In this document: piece after piece, positions 8,785 to 16,752 of the stretch
How the letters are laid out: every line of letters begins with the position of its first letter
Position numbering within the stretch: position 1 is the first letter of the stretch
NCBI RefSeq assembly: GCF_002261335.1
Contig: NZ_NEVL01000003.1
Coordinates: forward strand, 558,001 to 622,000
Direction: 5' to 3'
DNA: 64,000 nt
From: Bordetella genomosp. 1
Lineage (GTDB): Bacteria > Pseudomonadota > Gammaproteobacteria > Burkholderiales > Burkholderiaceae_B
Program-made: the position numbers and the translations under genes
The notes under the pieces: model-generated
What the model saw: the letters and a program-made list of their open reading frames with translations, nothing else
Told to the model about the DNA's origin: nothing
Databases searched by the model: none

Positions 8785-8806
8785 GTCTTGCTGCCCTGAC
8801 GGACCT

Positions 8807-9784
8807 CTACCAATGCCAGGGCACGCGCGTGCCGATACCGCGCGCGGTGGCCTCGCGCAGCAGCGCCTGCCCCACCGTGAGGTCCTGCAGTGCCAGGCCG
8901 GTGAGGTCGAACACCGTGATATCGGCCGCGTGGCGCACGAAGGGCGCGCGGCCGGTGAGGATGTCGCCCAGTTCCACCCCGGCCTGCTCCGGCGCCCACT
9001 GGCCTTCGCCCAGACTGCGGGACTGCGCCAGGTCGTCGACGATCAGGCGCGCGCGCGCCAGCAGGCCGTCCGGCAGCTCGCGCTTGCCGCGCGTGTCGGC
9101 GCCCACCGCGTTGATGTGCGTACCCGGCCGCACGGCATCGGCGTGAAACAGCGCCTGGCGGCCGGGCGTCGCCGTGATCACCACGTCTGCCAGGGACACC
9201 GCCACGTCGGCCTCGGGCGCGTGATGCACCGCCAGGCCCGGCGCCGCGACGGCCGATTCGAAATCGGCCACCGGCTGCCCGCCGGCGGTTATGTAGTCGA
9301 CCCGCGCGAGGTTCGGCAGCACGCGGCGTGCGTGCCGGATCTGCACCCGCGCCTGCACGCCCGTGCCGAACACGCAGAGCCGTCGGCTGTCGGGCCGCGC
9401 CAGCAGCGACAGCCCCAGCGCGCCGGCGGCTCCCGTGCGTTCGGTGGTGATCAGGTTGCCGTCGGCCAGACAGCGCGGCCGGCCCGTCGCCGGGTCGACC
9501 AGCATCACGGTGGCCTGGTGCGGCTCGCCGCCACGCTGTCGATTGGCCGGCCAGAAACCGGCCGCCTTGAAGCCCAGCAACGCCTCGTCGGCCACATCTC
9601 CGGCCTTGATGCCGAACACGCCGCCGCCGGCCAGCGCCTCGCGGATCACCGGGAACACGCGGCCCTGGCGCCCGGCGTGCAGCGCGAACGCCTGGCGCAC
9701 GGCTTGGTCCACCATCTCGGGCAGCAACAGCGCCGCCACGTCGGCGTGGTCGAGCAACAGCAGGTCGTCTTTATTATTTGGCAT
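8807..9784 (-). CDS. Ornithine cyclodeaminase / mu-crystallin family dehydrogenase (DauB-like)
   Basis: The 325-residue protein of the OCD/mu-crystallin family has a catalytic-type lysine in FGIKAGD (about residue 69) and a Rossmann NAD(P) loop with FGTGVQA (about 139-145). The family includes ornithine cyclodeaminase, alanine dehydrogenase and DauB, the NAD(P)H-dependent arginine dehydrogenase of D-arginine metabolism. The gene overlaps the upstream DauR-like regulator by 11 bp, so they are co-transcribed. That partnership favours a DauB-type role, but DauA, the flavin D-amino acid dehydrogenase, is absent nearby, so the substrate remains open. Confidence 0.8.
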   Translation of the reverse strand: MPNNKDDLLLLDHADVAALLLPEMVDQAVRQAFALHAGRQGRVFPVIREALAGGGVFGIKAGDVADEALLGFKAAGFWPANRQRGGEPHQATVMLVDPATGRPRCLADGNLITTERTGAAGALGLSLLARPDSRRLCVFGTGVQARVQIRHARRVLPNLARVDYITAGGQPVADFESAVAAPGLAVHHAPEADVAVSLADVVITATPGRQALFHADAVRPGTHINAVGADTRGKRELPDGLLARARLIVDDLAQSRSLGEGQWAPEQAGVELGDILTGRAPFVRHAADITVFDLTGLALQDLTVGQALLREATARGIGTRVPWHW

Positions 9785-10412
9785 CGTTGTACACCGTGGC
9801 GCGGGACACGCCCAGATGCGAGGCGATCACGTCCATCGCCTTGCGCACCTCGAGGAAACCGCCGGCCTTGAGCTCCTGCAGCAAGGCGCGACGCTGGTCG
9901 GCCTTGAGCGACTGCGCCGGCGTGGCGAGCGCGGCCGCGAACTGGTCGATCCGTTCGCGGATGCCATCCGCGCCGACCGGATCCAGCGTCTCGCGCACGG
10001 TGGCGGGCCCGGTGCCGCAGAACAGATCGAGCATGCTCTGCAAGGTGCGCAGCACCGTCACGTCGACGTTCAGGCAGAGCGCGGCCACATACCGGCCGTC
10101 GGCGTCCTTGATCCCGACCGAGGTGCTTTTGGCGCGCCGGCCGTCCGCGAACTGGTTGGCATAGTTGGTCAGCACCTGCGGGTAATCGTCATCGGCGATG
10201 CGCGCCAGCCCCAGCTCGGTCGTGGGATCGCCGACCGCTCGCCCGGACAGATTGTTGTGGATCGCCAGAATCGCGTTGTCCGGCGTGCGCAGGTCGTGCA
10301 CCACCACTTCGCAGAACGGCGCAAAGGTCTCGCCCAGGCCATGGGCGATCTGCTTGACCTGTTCGATGAGCGAGTCCTGCTCGCTCGGGGCGGGCGGCTT
10401 GGCTTTTTTCAT
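9774..10412 (-). CDS. YheO-type PAS / helix-turn-helix regulator (DauR-like)
   Basis: The 212-residue regulator has an N-terminal YheO-like PAS domain (about residues 12-125, with FAPFCEVVVHDLRTPDNAILAIHNNLSGR at its start). Its C-terminal helix-turn-helix is of the HTH_22 type (about 165-212, ending KAMDVIASHLGVSRATVYND). DauR of the D-arginine operon has this architecture. It overlaps the OCD-family gene by 11 bp, and a long perfect palindrome lies 4 bp upstream of its start codon, consistent with autorepression. The ligand may be arginine or a related amino acid; this is inferred from the family. Confidence 0.85.
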   Translation of the reverse strand: MKKAKPPAPSEQDSLIEQVKQIAHGLGETFAPFCEVVVHDLRTPDNAILAIHNNLSGRAVGDPTTELGLARIADDDYPQVLTNYANQFADGRRAKSTSVGIKDADGRYVAALCLNVDVTVLRTLQSMLDLFCGTGPATVRETLDPVGADGIRERIDQFAAALATPAQSLKADQRRALLQELKAGGFLEVRKAMDVIASHLGVSRATVYNDAK

Positions 10413-10416
10413 GACT

Positions 10417-10443
10417 ATACGATTTGTCTAGAACTAATCGTAT
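10417..10443. promoter_or_regulatory. Palindromic operator candidate upstream of the DauR-like gene
   Basis: ATACGATT at 10417-10424 and AATCGTAT at 10436-10443 form a perfect inverted repeat with an 11-base spacer. It ends 4 bp upstream of the regulator start codon, in an AT-rich pocket. Autoregulation is the likely purpose. Confidence 0.6.
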
Positions 10444-10483
10444 TGTACAGATTCGTCCGGGCCGCGCCGCGCCCGCTCAGGCC

Positions 10484-11497
10484 TCAACTGCCGGGACGCG
10501 CATACGCCTCCTCGAAGAAGAAGTCCTTCCAGCCCTGCGCACGGTGATTCAGCACGCCGATATCGTGCAGCTTCTCGGCGTAGACCTGCGTCTGTTGCGG
10601 ATTGATCGTGAAGGTGTTCTCGGGATCGTTGATGATCCGCTGCACCAGTTCGACCGGCAGTTTGGAGTTCTGCTGGCGGATGAACACCTGGGCCGCCTCG
10701 GCCTTGTGGCCGGCGATCCACTGCTCGGCTTCGGCCAGGGCATCGTAGAAGGCCTTGTAGGTCTTCGGATTGTCGTCGTGGAACTTGCGCGTGGTGTAGA
10801 GCACGTTGAAGGTGGCCGGGCCGCCGAGGATGTCGTACGAACTGATCAGCTTGCGGATGGCGGGATTGCGCTCCAGCGCCTGGTAGTAGAACGGTGCGCT
10901 GGAGAAATGCGTGTTCACCTCCAGGCCGCCCGAGATCAGGGCCGCCGTCGCGTCCGGGTGCGGCAGGCTCACGGTGAAGGCGTCGAAGTGCTTGAAATCC
11001 GCCTTGCCGTAGCGCCTGGCCGCTTCGATCTGGAGCGTGCGCGACTGGAATCCCACCCCGGCGGCCGGCACGGCGATGCGATCCTTGGCGGAGAGATCGT
11101 CGATCGACTTGACGGCGGGGTTGTTGGTGATGAGGTAGTTCGGCAAGGCGCCCAGCGCGGCCACCAGCTTCACGTCCTGCTTGCCGCGCGTGCGGTCCCA
11201 CAGCACCAGGGCGGGCGGCACCCCCGCGGACACGAAGTCGAGCGAGCCCGACAGCAGCGCCTCGTTCATGGCCGTGGCGCCGGAGATCTGGTTCCACTCC
11301 ACCGTGATGTCGACGCCCGCGGCCTTGCCGTGCTTCTCGATCAGTTTCTGGTCCTTCACCACGTCCAGGATCAGGTAGGCGATACCGAACTGCTGGGCCA
11401 CGCGGACCCGGCCCTCTGCCTGGGCAGGCGCAACCTGGGCCACGCCGAGGCCGGCCAGCACCAGCGCGGCCAGCGAGCGGGCGGAAAACACTTTCAT
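10484..11497 (-). CDS. ABC transporter substrate-binding protein, NitT/TauT (sulfonate/NMT1-like) type
   Basis: The 337-residue periplasmic protein has a Sec signal peptide ending in APAQA (cleavage near residue 27). An NMT1/SsuA-like fold follows, with recognisable segments around GIAYLILDVVKDQKLIEKHG, SGATAMNEALLSGSLDF and GVGFQSRTLQIE. GGAG lies 7 nt before the ATG. Relatives bind aliphatic sulfonates, taurine, nitrate or pyrimidine precursors. No NitT-type ATPase or permease gene is next to it. The neighbouring ATPase and permease belong to the polar amino-acid importer class, so this binding protein appears unpaired. Confidence 0.85.
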   Translation of the reverse strand: MKVFSARSLAALVLAGLGVAQVAPAQAEGRVRVAQQFGIAYLILDVVKDQKLIEKHGKAAGVDITVEWNQISGATAMNEALLSGSLDFVSAGVPPALVLWDRTRGKQDVKLVAALGALPNYLITNNPAVKSIDDLSAKDRIAVPAAGVGFQSRTLQIEAARRYGKADFKHFDAFTVSLPHPDATAALISGGLEVNTHFSSAPFYYQALERNPAIRKLISSYDILGGPATFNVLYTTRKFHDDNPKTYKAFYDALAEAEQWIAGHKAEAAQVFIRQQNSKLPVELVQRIINDPENTFTINPQQTQVYAEKLHDIGVLNHRAQGWKDFFFEEAYARPGS

Positions 11498-11637
11498 GGG
11501 AGCACTCCAATAGGCGCGGGCACGGCATGCCCCGGTTGGCGCCGCTCAGGCCCGCGTCTGGCCGCGCCGGGAACGGCCGCATCCTCGCAGGGCACGCGAC
11601 CGCTGCGAACGACGGATTTCGCCTATGGAAATGCAAA

Positions 11638-11663
11638 CGCCCGGCACATGCTTATGCCGGGCG
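11638..11663 (-). terminator. Hairpin after the ABC ATPase gene
   Basis: CGCCCGGCA and TGCCGGGCG form a 9-bp stem with an 8-base loop. Read leftward it is followed by a T-containing run (GTTTGCATTT). It separates the amino-acid ABC operon from the binding-protein gene below it, so the latter probably has its own promoter. Confidence 0.5.
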
Positions 11664-11709
11664 GTTGTTAGCGCAACGAACCATTGCCGGCACCGGGGGC
11701 CGGCGGCCG

Positions 11710-12510
11710 TCAGAGCATCTGGCCCAGGAAGGCGCGCGTGCGGGCCTGCTGGGGCGCGCTGAAGAAGGTGGCGGCGGGCGCCTCTTCCACGATCCTGCCC
11801 TGGTCCATGAAGATGACCCGGTGCGCCACCTCGCGGGCAAAGCCCATCTCGTGGGTCACCACCAGCATCGTCATGTGTTCGTCGGCCAGCTGGCGCATGG
11901 TACGCAGCACCTCGACCGTGAGCTCCGGGTCCAGCGCCGAGGTCGGCTCGTCGAACAGCATGATGTCGGGCTCCATGGCCAGCGCGCGGGCGATCGCCAC
12001 GCGCTGCTTCTGGCCGCCCGAAAGTCGGTTGGGATAGTTGTCGCGCTTGTTGAGCAGGCCCACCTTGCGCAGCAGCTCCTCGGCCTGCGGAATGATGGCG
12101 TCGCGCTTCATGCCCTTGACCGTGATGGGCGCCTCGATCACGTTCTGCAGCACGGTCATGTGCGGGAACAGGTTGAACGACTGGAACACCATGCCCATGC
12201 GGCGGCACAGCCGGCGCACGTCGGCATCGGCCACGTAGCGGCTCTGCCCGCCCGGCACGGCTTCGGCCAGCGCCTCGCCCTCGATGTGGATGCTGCCGCC
12301 GTCGATGGTCTCGAGGTGATTCAGGCAGCGCAGGAAGGTGCTCTTGCCCGACCCCGACGGCCCGATCACGGCCACGACCTCGCCCCGGCCGAGCGTGAGC
12401 GACACCTGGTCGAGCACGCGGTTGTCGCCAAACGACTTGACGATGTCGCGCGCCTCGATCATCACGGTGCGCGCGTCGTTGCCCGCGGGCTCATTGATCG
12501 TATTTGGCAT
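11710..12510 (-). CDS. Polar amino-acid ABC transporter ATP-binding protein (GlnQ/HisP type)
   Basis: The 266-residue ATPase has Walker [10 protein letters not shown] (near residue 50), the ABC signature LSGGQKQR, Walker [13 protein letters not shown] and the switch His in VVTHEMG. An atypical 16-residue lead precedes [12 protein letters not shown], so an internal start at 12462 is possible. With the start at 12510 the gene overlaps the upstream permease gene by 20 bp, which supports translational coupling. It energises the importer together with the permease and the lipoprotein binding protein encoded upstream. Confidence 0.92.
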   Translation of the reverse strand: MPNTINEPAGNDARTVMIEARDIVKSFGDNRVLDQVSLTLGRGEVVAVIGPSGSGKSTFLRCLNHLETIDGGSIHIEGEALAEAVPGGQSRYVADADVRRLCRRMGMVFQSFNLFPHMTVLQNVIEAPITVKGMKRDAIIPQAEELLRKVGLLNKRDNYPNRLSGGQKQRVAIARALAMEPDIMLFDEPTSALDPELTVEVLRTMRQLADEHMTMLVVTHEMGFAREVAHRVIFMDQGRIVEEAPAATFFSAPQQARTRAFLGQML

Positions 12511-13144
12511 AGCGTTTTTCCATGTGCTGGAAGAACCAGGTCAGCACGAGGGTCATGATCAGATAGAAGGCGGCGGCGACCAGGAACGGCGTGGTCGAGA
12601 AATCCCGCTGCACCATACCGCGTGCGGTGCGCAGGATGTCGTTGAGGGCCAGCACGTAAATGAGCGAGGTGTCCTTCACCAGCGTGATGGTCTCGTTGCT
12701 CATGGGCGGCAGGACCCGCTGCACCATCTGCGGCAGCACCACGCGCCGCAGGGTCTGCAGGTAGGTCATGCCCAGCACCTTGCTGCCCTCGTACTGGCCG
12801 CGGTCCACGGACAGGATGCCGGCGCGGAAGATCTCGGCAAAGTACGCCGCATAGTTGAGCGCGAACGCCACGATGGCGGCCGGGAAGTCCGGCAGGCGGA
12901 TGCCGATCACCGGCACGAACGGCAGCGCGAAATAGATGAACAGCATCTGCAGCATCAGCGGCGTGCCGCGCATGAGCCAGATGTAGCCGTTGACCAGCTG
13001 GCTCGCCAGCTTCCAGCGCGAGATGCGGATCAGCGCCAGCCCGAGGCCCAGCGGCACGGCCAGCGCCAGGGTGATGAAGAAGAGCGAGAGCGTGAGCTTC
13101 GCGCCCTGCGCCATCGGCCCCAGGAGGGAGAGTACGTAATCCAT
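12491..13144 (-). CDS. Polar amino-acid ABC transporter permease (HisM/GlnP type)
   Basis: The 217-residue inner-membrane permease has about five transmembrane helices. The EAA-type cytoplasmic loop lies near residues 115-135 ([23 protein letters not shown]), which contacts the ATPase. Length and motifs are those of the His/Glu/Lys/Arg/Orn family. Only one permease gene is present, so it probably forms a homodimer. It sits between the binding-protein gene (81 bp upstream) and the ATPase gene, with which it overlaps. Confidence 0.9.
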   Translation of the reverse strand: MDYVLSLLGPMAQGAKLTLSLFFITLALAVPLGLGLALIRISRWKLASQLVNGYIWLMRGTPLMLQMLFIYFALPFVPVIGIRLPDFPAAIVAFALNYAAYFAEIFRAGILSVDRGQYEGSKVLGMTYLQTLRRVVLPQMVQRVLPPMSNETITLVKDTSLIYVLALNDILRTARGMVQRDFSTTPFLVAAAFYLIMTLVLTWFFQHMEKRYAKYDQ

Positions 13145-13225
13145 GTGTCGGTCCGCCCGGCGCCGGAACGCGCGTTCCGGCGCCCTGCCCCCGCGCGCGG
13201 GCGGCGGGCAGCGTGGGCGTCGTCT

Positions 13226-14011
13226 TTATTTGATGATGTCGGCGCCGAACCACTGGGTGGCGATCTTGGCCGAGGTGCCGTCCTTCTTCATGGCGGCGAG
13301 GGTCTCGTCGAGCTTCTTGAGCAGCTCGCCGTCGTCCTTGCGCAGGCCCACGCCGTAGTCTTCGGTGCCGAAGTTTTCGTCCAGCACGCGGTACTCGCCG
13401 GCGCGCTTGGCGGCCAGGTATCGGCCCACGACTTCATCGACCACCACGGCTTCCAGGCGGCCGGCCGAGAGGTCCATCAGCGCGGTCACGTTGTCGCCGA
13501 ACAGCTTGAGTTCCTTCAGGCTGGCGGCCACCGGGGCGTCTTTCTTGATGGCGTCGACGGCGGAGCTGCCATCCTGGGCGCCGACCACGCGGCCGGCCAG
13601 GTCGGCCTTGGTCTTGATGGGCGAGGCGGCGGCGACCAGGATGATCTGGTGGTTTTCCATGTAGGGCGCGGTGAAGCCGATGTTCTTCTTGCGCTCTTCG
13701 GTGATGGTCAGGCCGTTCCAGAGCATGTCGACGCGCTTGCCGTTGAGCTCGGCTTCCTTGGCGTTCCAGTCGATCGGCTTGAATTCCATGTCCAGGCCCA
13801 TACGCTTGCCAGCTTCGCGCGCCATGTCGATGTCGAAGCCGACGAGCTGGTTCTTCTCGTCACGGAAACCCATGGGCGGGAAGTTGTCGTCCAGGCCCAC
13901 CACGATCTTCTTGGCGGCGGCCGCCTGCGGGGCGGGCGCGTTGTCGCCCTGGCCGCAAGCCACGAGCAGCGCGGAGGCGGACACCATCAGAAGTGCAGTC
14001 AGTTTTTTCAT
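13226..14011 (-). CDS. Amino-acid ABC transporter substrate-binding lipoprotein
   Basis: The 261-residue binding protein begins MKKLTALLMV and has a lipobox (LLVAC, Cys19), so it should be a lipid-anchored periplasmic protein. The SBP family 3 signature is clear (VVGLDDNFPPMGFRDEKNQLVGFDIDMA, residues 36-64, and DMLWNGLTITEERK). It is the first gene of the leftward importer operon. The frame is open to 14080, but the ATG at 14009-14011 places the signal peptide at the N-terminus. Next to a DauB/DauR-like pair, a basic amino acid such as arginine is a reasonable guess for the ligand. Confidence 0.9.
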   Translation of the reverse strand: MKKLTALLMVSASALLVACGQGDNAPAPQAAAAKKIVVGLDDNFPPMGFRDEKNQLVGFDIDMAREAGKRMGLDMEFKPIDWNAKEAELNGKRVDMLWNGLTITEERKKNIGFTAPYMENHQIILVAAASPIKTKADLAGRVVGAQDGSSAVDAIKKDAPVAASLKELKLFGDNVTALMDLSAGRLEAVVVDEVVGRYLAAKRAGEYRVLDENFGTEDYGVGLRKDDGELLKKLDETLAAMKKDGTSAKIATQWFGADIIK

Positions 14012-14409
14012 GTTTTCAGTGCGCGAGCACGCAAGAGGAGAGAAACCGGGGCGCCGGGCGAAGGCCACTCTGGCCGTCAAGTCGGGGATGCCGCGCGGCC
14101 GGCCGCGACGGCATTGGGCCGCCGGCCCATGGCCGCGGCGCGGATCCGCACGAAGGCGCCGAATCCGGGATTATATCGGCACCCGCGCGATCGGATCGCG
14201 CTGCGGGCCGGTGGGCGGCCTGCGGTTGGCGGGTTCGATCGGGGGGGAGCAGGTGTCGCGCTTGCCGTTCGCCGGACCGAGTTTGCTTGCGAGCTGCGCG
14301 GTTCTCGCCTGCGCGAGAGCACGTTCATACGGAAACGGGCGTCCGGCGTGACGCACCAACGAGCCGTTTGCACACGCGCCGGTCCGCGTCAGGGGCTCTA
14401 CGGGAAACA
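14012..14409. other. Intergenic stretch without a gene
   Basis: No coding frame here has a start, ribosome binding site or recognisable product. It should contain the promoter of the amino-acid importer. It leads into the largest repeat cluster. Confidence 0.5.
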
Positions 14410-14902
14410 GTCTTACTGGTGTCAGACTGCAATTTCTCGCTGGCGTCACCCCACAACTCCCAGCGTTCGCACCCAGCCTGGACGATCGTCCTATCGGTGT
14501 CAGACTGCAATTTCCGAGGAGCGCGTTCCGACCGGTGTGAGAAGGCCCGGCGGGCGGCTTCTCGCTGTCGAGCCACGGATTGGCGGTAGTCCTACTGGTG
14601 TCAGACTGCATTTTCCCGGCGAAGAAATTGCAGTCTGACACCTTTGTTGGGTGAGCCGCGCGGCGGGTCTGCCAGGCGACGATCCCGCAGGTGGCGGATA
14701 TCAAAAATGCAGTCTGACACCTTTGTTTGGCACGCCACCCTTCCCCCTCGACATGGTCTTTCGTGGGCGGTGGCAGTCGAAAAAATGCAGTCTGACACCT
14801 TTGATTTTGGACCGGGCTACCGTCTTACCGGTGTCAGACTGCATTTTTCGGCGTGGAAATTGCAGTCTGACACCTTTTTAAAAATGCAGTCTGACACCTT
14901 TG
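14410..14902. repeat. Repeat cluster 3: nine copies of the GGTGTCAGACTGCA element
   Basis: Forward copies are at about 14417, 14495, 14596 and 14828. Reverse copies are at 14625, 14703, 14781, 14857 and 14881. A degenerate forward copy lies near 14532. All four good forward copies carry an extra upstream box, GTCYTAYY, which is missing from the clusters at 3 and 5 kb. Four reverse copies (14625, 14703, 14781, 14857) are spaced 75-79 bp apart, and the first two forward copies are 78 bp apart. Two head-to-head pairs (14596/14625 and 14828/14857) have nearly identical 8-10 bp centres and could fold as 18-bp hairpins. Confidence 0.92.
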
Positions 14903-14919
14903 TTTGGGGCGGCGGGGTG

Positions 14920-15519
14920 TCAGGGGCGGCGGAGGGCTTCTACCTGGATCTTGAGTTCGACTTCGGGTTTGAAGCCCATGTCCAGGCCGAAATCGAGGCC
15001 GAAATCGCTGCGCTTGAACTCGGTGGAGACGTCCGCGCCGCAGACTTCGCGTTTTTCCATGAAGTGTTCCATGCACTTGAAGTCGTCGATCTCGAGCTTG
15101 ACCTTGCGGGTGACGCCGCGCAGGGTGAGGTCGCCGGTCGCCTCTTCCGGCTTGTCGCCGTCGAACTTGGTGAACGTGCCCTTGAAGGTGGCGTTGGGGT
15201 ATTTCGCGGCGTCGAAGATGTCGGGTGCGATGGCGTGCTGGTTCATCTCGTCGTGGCCGAAGTCCACGGATTTGATGTCCACCGTCACGTCGATGGTGCC
15301 GGTGCGGGCCGCGCGGTCGAGCACGATCACGCCGCTGCTCCGGTTGAACTTGCCGCGCCAGGTCGACAAGCCGCCCATGTGGTCGGCCTCGAAGCTCGGG
15401 TACGTGTGCGAGGGATCGATGTCGTAAGTCACCGGCGCCGCGTGCACGGGGGCGACGCCCAGCAACAACGCGCCGGACAGGGCGCCGAACAGGGCGCGCA
15501 CAGACAGGGAAGGCTTCAT
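14920..15519 (-). CDS. YceI-family periplasmic protein
   Basis: The 199-residue protein has a Sec signal peptide (residues 1-27, ending VHAAP) followed by a YceI lipocalin-like domain beginning TYDIDPSHTYPSFEADHMGG. Family members bind polyisoprenoid or other amphiphilic molecules in an eight-stranded barrel. The ATG at 15517-15519 is preceded by GGAG at a 7-base spacing; the frame extends further upstream without a ribosome binding site. Cys residues occur near FKCMEHF and VCGAD, a pattern seen in a subset of the family. Its stop lies 18 bp from repeat cluster 3. Confidence 0.88.
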   Translation of the reverse strand: MKPSLSVRALFGALSGALLLGVAPVHAAPVTYDIDPSHTYPSFEADHMGGLSTWRGKFNRSSGVIVLDRAARTGTIDVTVDIKSVDFGHDEMNQHAIAPDIFDAAKYPNATFKGTFTKFDGDKPEEATGDLTLRGVTRKVKLEIDDFKCMEHFMEKREVCGADVSTEFKRSDFGLDFGLDMGFKPEVELKIQVEALRRP

Positions 15520-15827
15520 CGGGGGACTCCATAGAGGGTGGGCACAAGAACACGCCGGGCCAGCCAGCTCACTGCGCAGAGGGAGCAAGACAGACACCGA
15601 ATGTCGGAACAGACTGACACGCTACCTGATGAGTGACCCGGCCCCGGTTGTTCAGTTCCCATTCAGCGCATCATCAACCACAGAAAAATCACTTTTCTTT
15701 ATTTATTTCAATCAATTAAACGACCTTTCGATAATTCACATTAAACAAATCGCTTTAACAAATTCAAGCCACCAACGGGCCAGACGCCGTCGATATTCAC
15801 GCCCTGCCGTGGTGCACTCCCGCTCCG
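15520..15827. other. Intergenic region with an AT-rich island
   Basis: From about 15655 to 15775 the sequence is markedly AT-rich (ACTTTTCTTTATTTATTTC, TTCACATTAAACAAATCGC) compared with the GC-rich surroundings. No gene was found. It may hold promoters for the YceI gene and the broken transporter, or be a remnant of acquired DNA. Confidence 0.5.
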
Positions 15828-16642
15828 TTGCTGCGAGAATGCCGCCTTCGCCGCTCGCCGGTGTCTTCCAAGCAGCAACTCTTGCAGCCCGCCACTTCCC
15901 CCTCCTCCTCAGCCACCCCGCGCGACCCCGGCACGTTGTGGCCGCAACTGGTCCTGACCGGCATCACCGTGATCTGGGGCGGTACGTTCCTGGTGATCAG
16001 CAAGGCCCTGCAGTGGATCGGCCCCTACACGCTGGTCGGCGCGCGCTTTCTGATCGCCGCGGCGATCCTGGGCGCGGTGTTGCGCAGCCGGCTGCGCGGC
16101 ATGACGGGGCACGAGGTGCGCGCCGGCATCCTCATCGGTCTGGGCCTGTATTTCGGTTATTCGCTGCAGACCGTCGGATTGCAGACCATCGACAGCAACT
16201 CGTTTTCACCCTGGCGCCTGGGGAGTTCTATACGGTGCTGGGCGCGCTGGCGATTTCGGCGGAGATCCTGCTGATCGCCCACTTCAGCCAGCATTGCGAT
16301 CCGCGTCGCGTGGCCTTCATGCAGCTGCTCGCGGTGGGCGTGATGGCCCTGGCCACGGCTGTGGCGCTGGGCGAGCGCCAGCCCGAATTCACGCCCGGAC
16401 TGATCGCCAGCGTGCTCGGCCTCGCCGCGGCCTCCGCGCTGATCCAGTTCTGCATGAACTGGGCGCAGCGCTACGTGAACGCGACCCGCGCGACCTTGAT
16501 CTATGCGATGGAGCCGGTCTGGGCCGCGCTGGTCGGTGCGGCGGCCGGCGAGCGGCTGGGCCTCTGGGGGCTGACGGGCGGCACGCTGATCGTGCTCGCC
16601 GTGCTGGTCAGCACGCTGGAGCGGCGCAAGCGCAAGACGTAG
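15828..16642 (+). pseudogene. EamA/DMT-family transporter, broken by internal deletion and frameshift
   Basis: The first part (15828-16203) reads as a normal EamA N-terminal half (VIWGGTFLVISKALQWIGP, then LGLYFGYSLQTVGLQTIDSN). The frame then shifts, and the C-terminal half resumes at about 16205 as FTLAPGEFYTVLGALAISAEILL and runs to 16642. In intact relatives about 50-60 residues, covering two helices, separate these two segments. So roughly 160-170 bp appear to be missing as well as the frame being lost. A GTG at 15861 is an alternative start. A plain sequencing error would not remove the conserved residues. Confidence 0.75.
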
Positions 16643-16683
16643 CGGCCGCGGGCGGACCCGGTAGACGATACGGAGGGGAATTC

Positions 16684-16752
16684 ATGCAAAAGTTCACAGA
16701 ATTCCTATCCAGATCAACGACATACCGCCGTAATCAAACCTCAGATCTCTGA
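16684..16752 (+). CDS. Possible 22-residue small protein
   Basis: ATG at 16684 is preceded by a very strong ribosome binding site (GGAGGGG, 5-7 bases upstream). It opens a 22-codon frame beginning MQKFTEFLSRSTTYRR. Codon use is unlike the neighbours (CTA, AGA, TCA, ACA), and the frame is AT-rich. It overlaps the last 19 bases of the convergent KfrA-like gene. No relatives are recognised, and it may be fortuitous. Confidence 0.3.
   Translation: MQKFTEFLSRSTTYRRNQTSDL

Noticed and set aside
14171-14798. Several short frames in the repeat clusters with peptides such as KVSDCIF, MQSDTF or KGVRLHF
   Set aside because: These are translations of the GTGTCAGACTGCA repeat in different frames and not genes.
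14410-14902. Possible CRISPR array, because of short repeats with about 78-bp periodicity
   Set aside because: Copies occur in both orientations with mixed spacing, the repeat unit is only about 18-22 bp and variable, and there are no cas genes.
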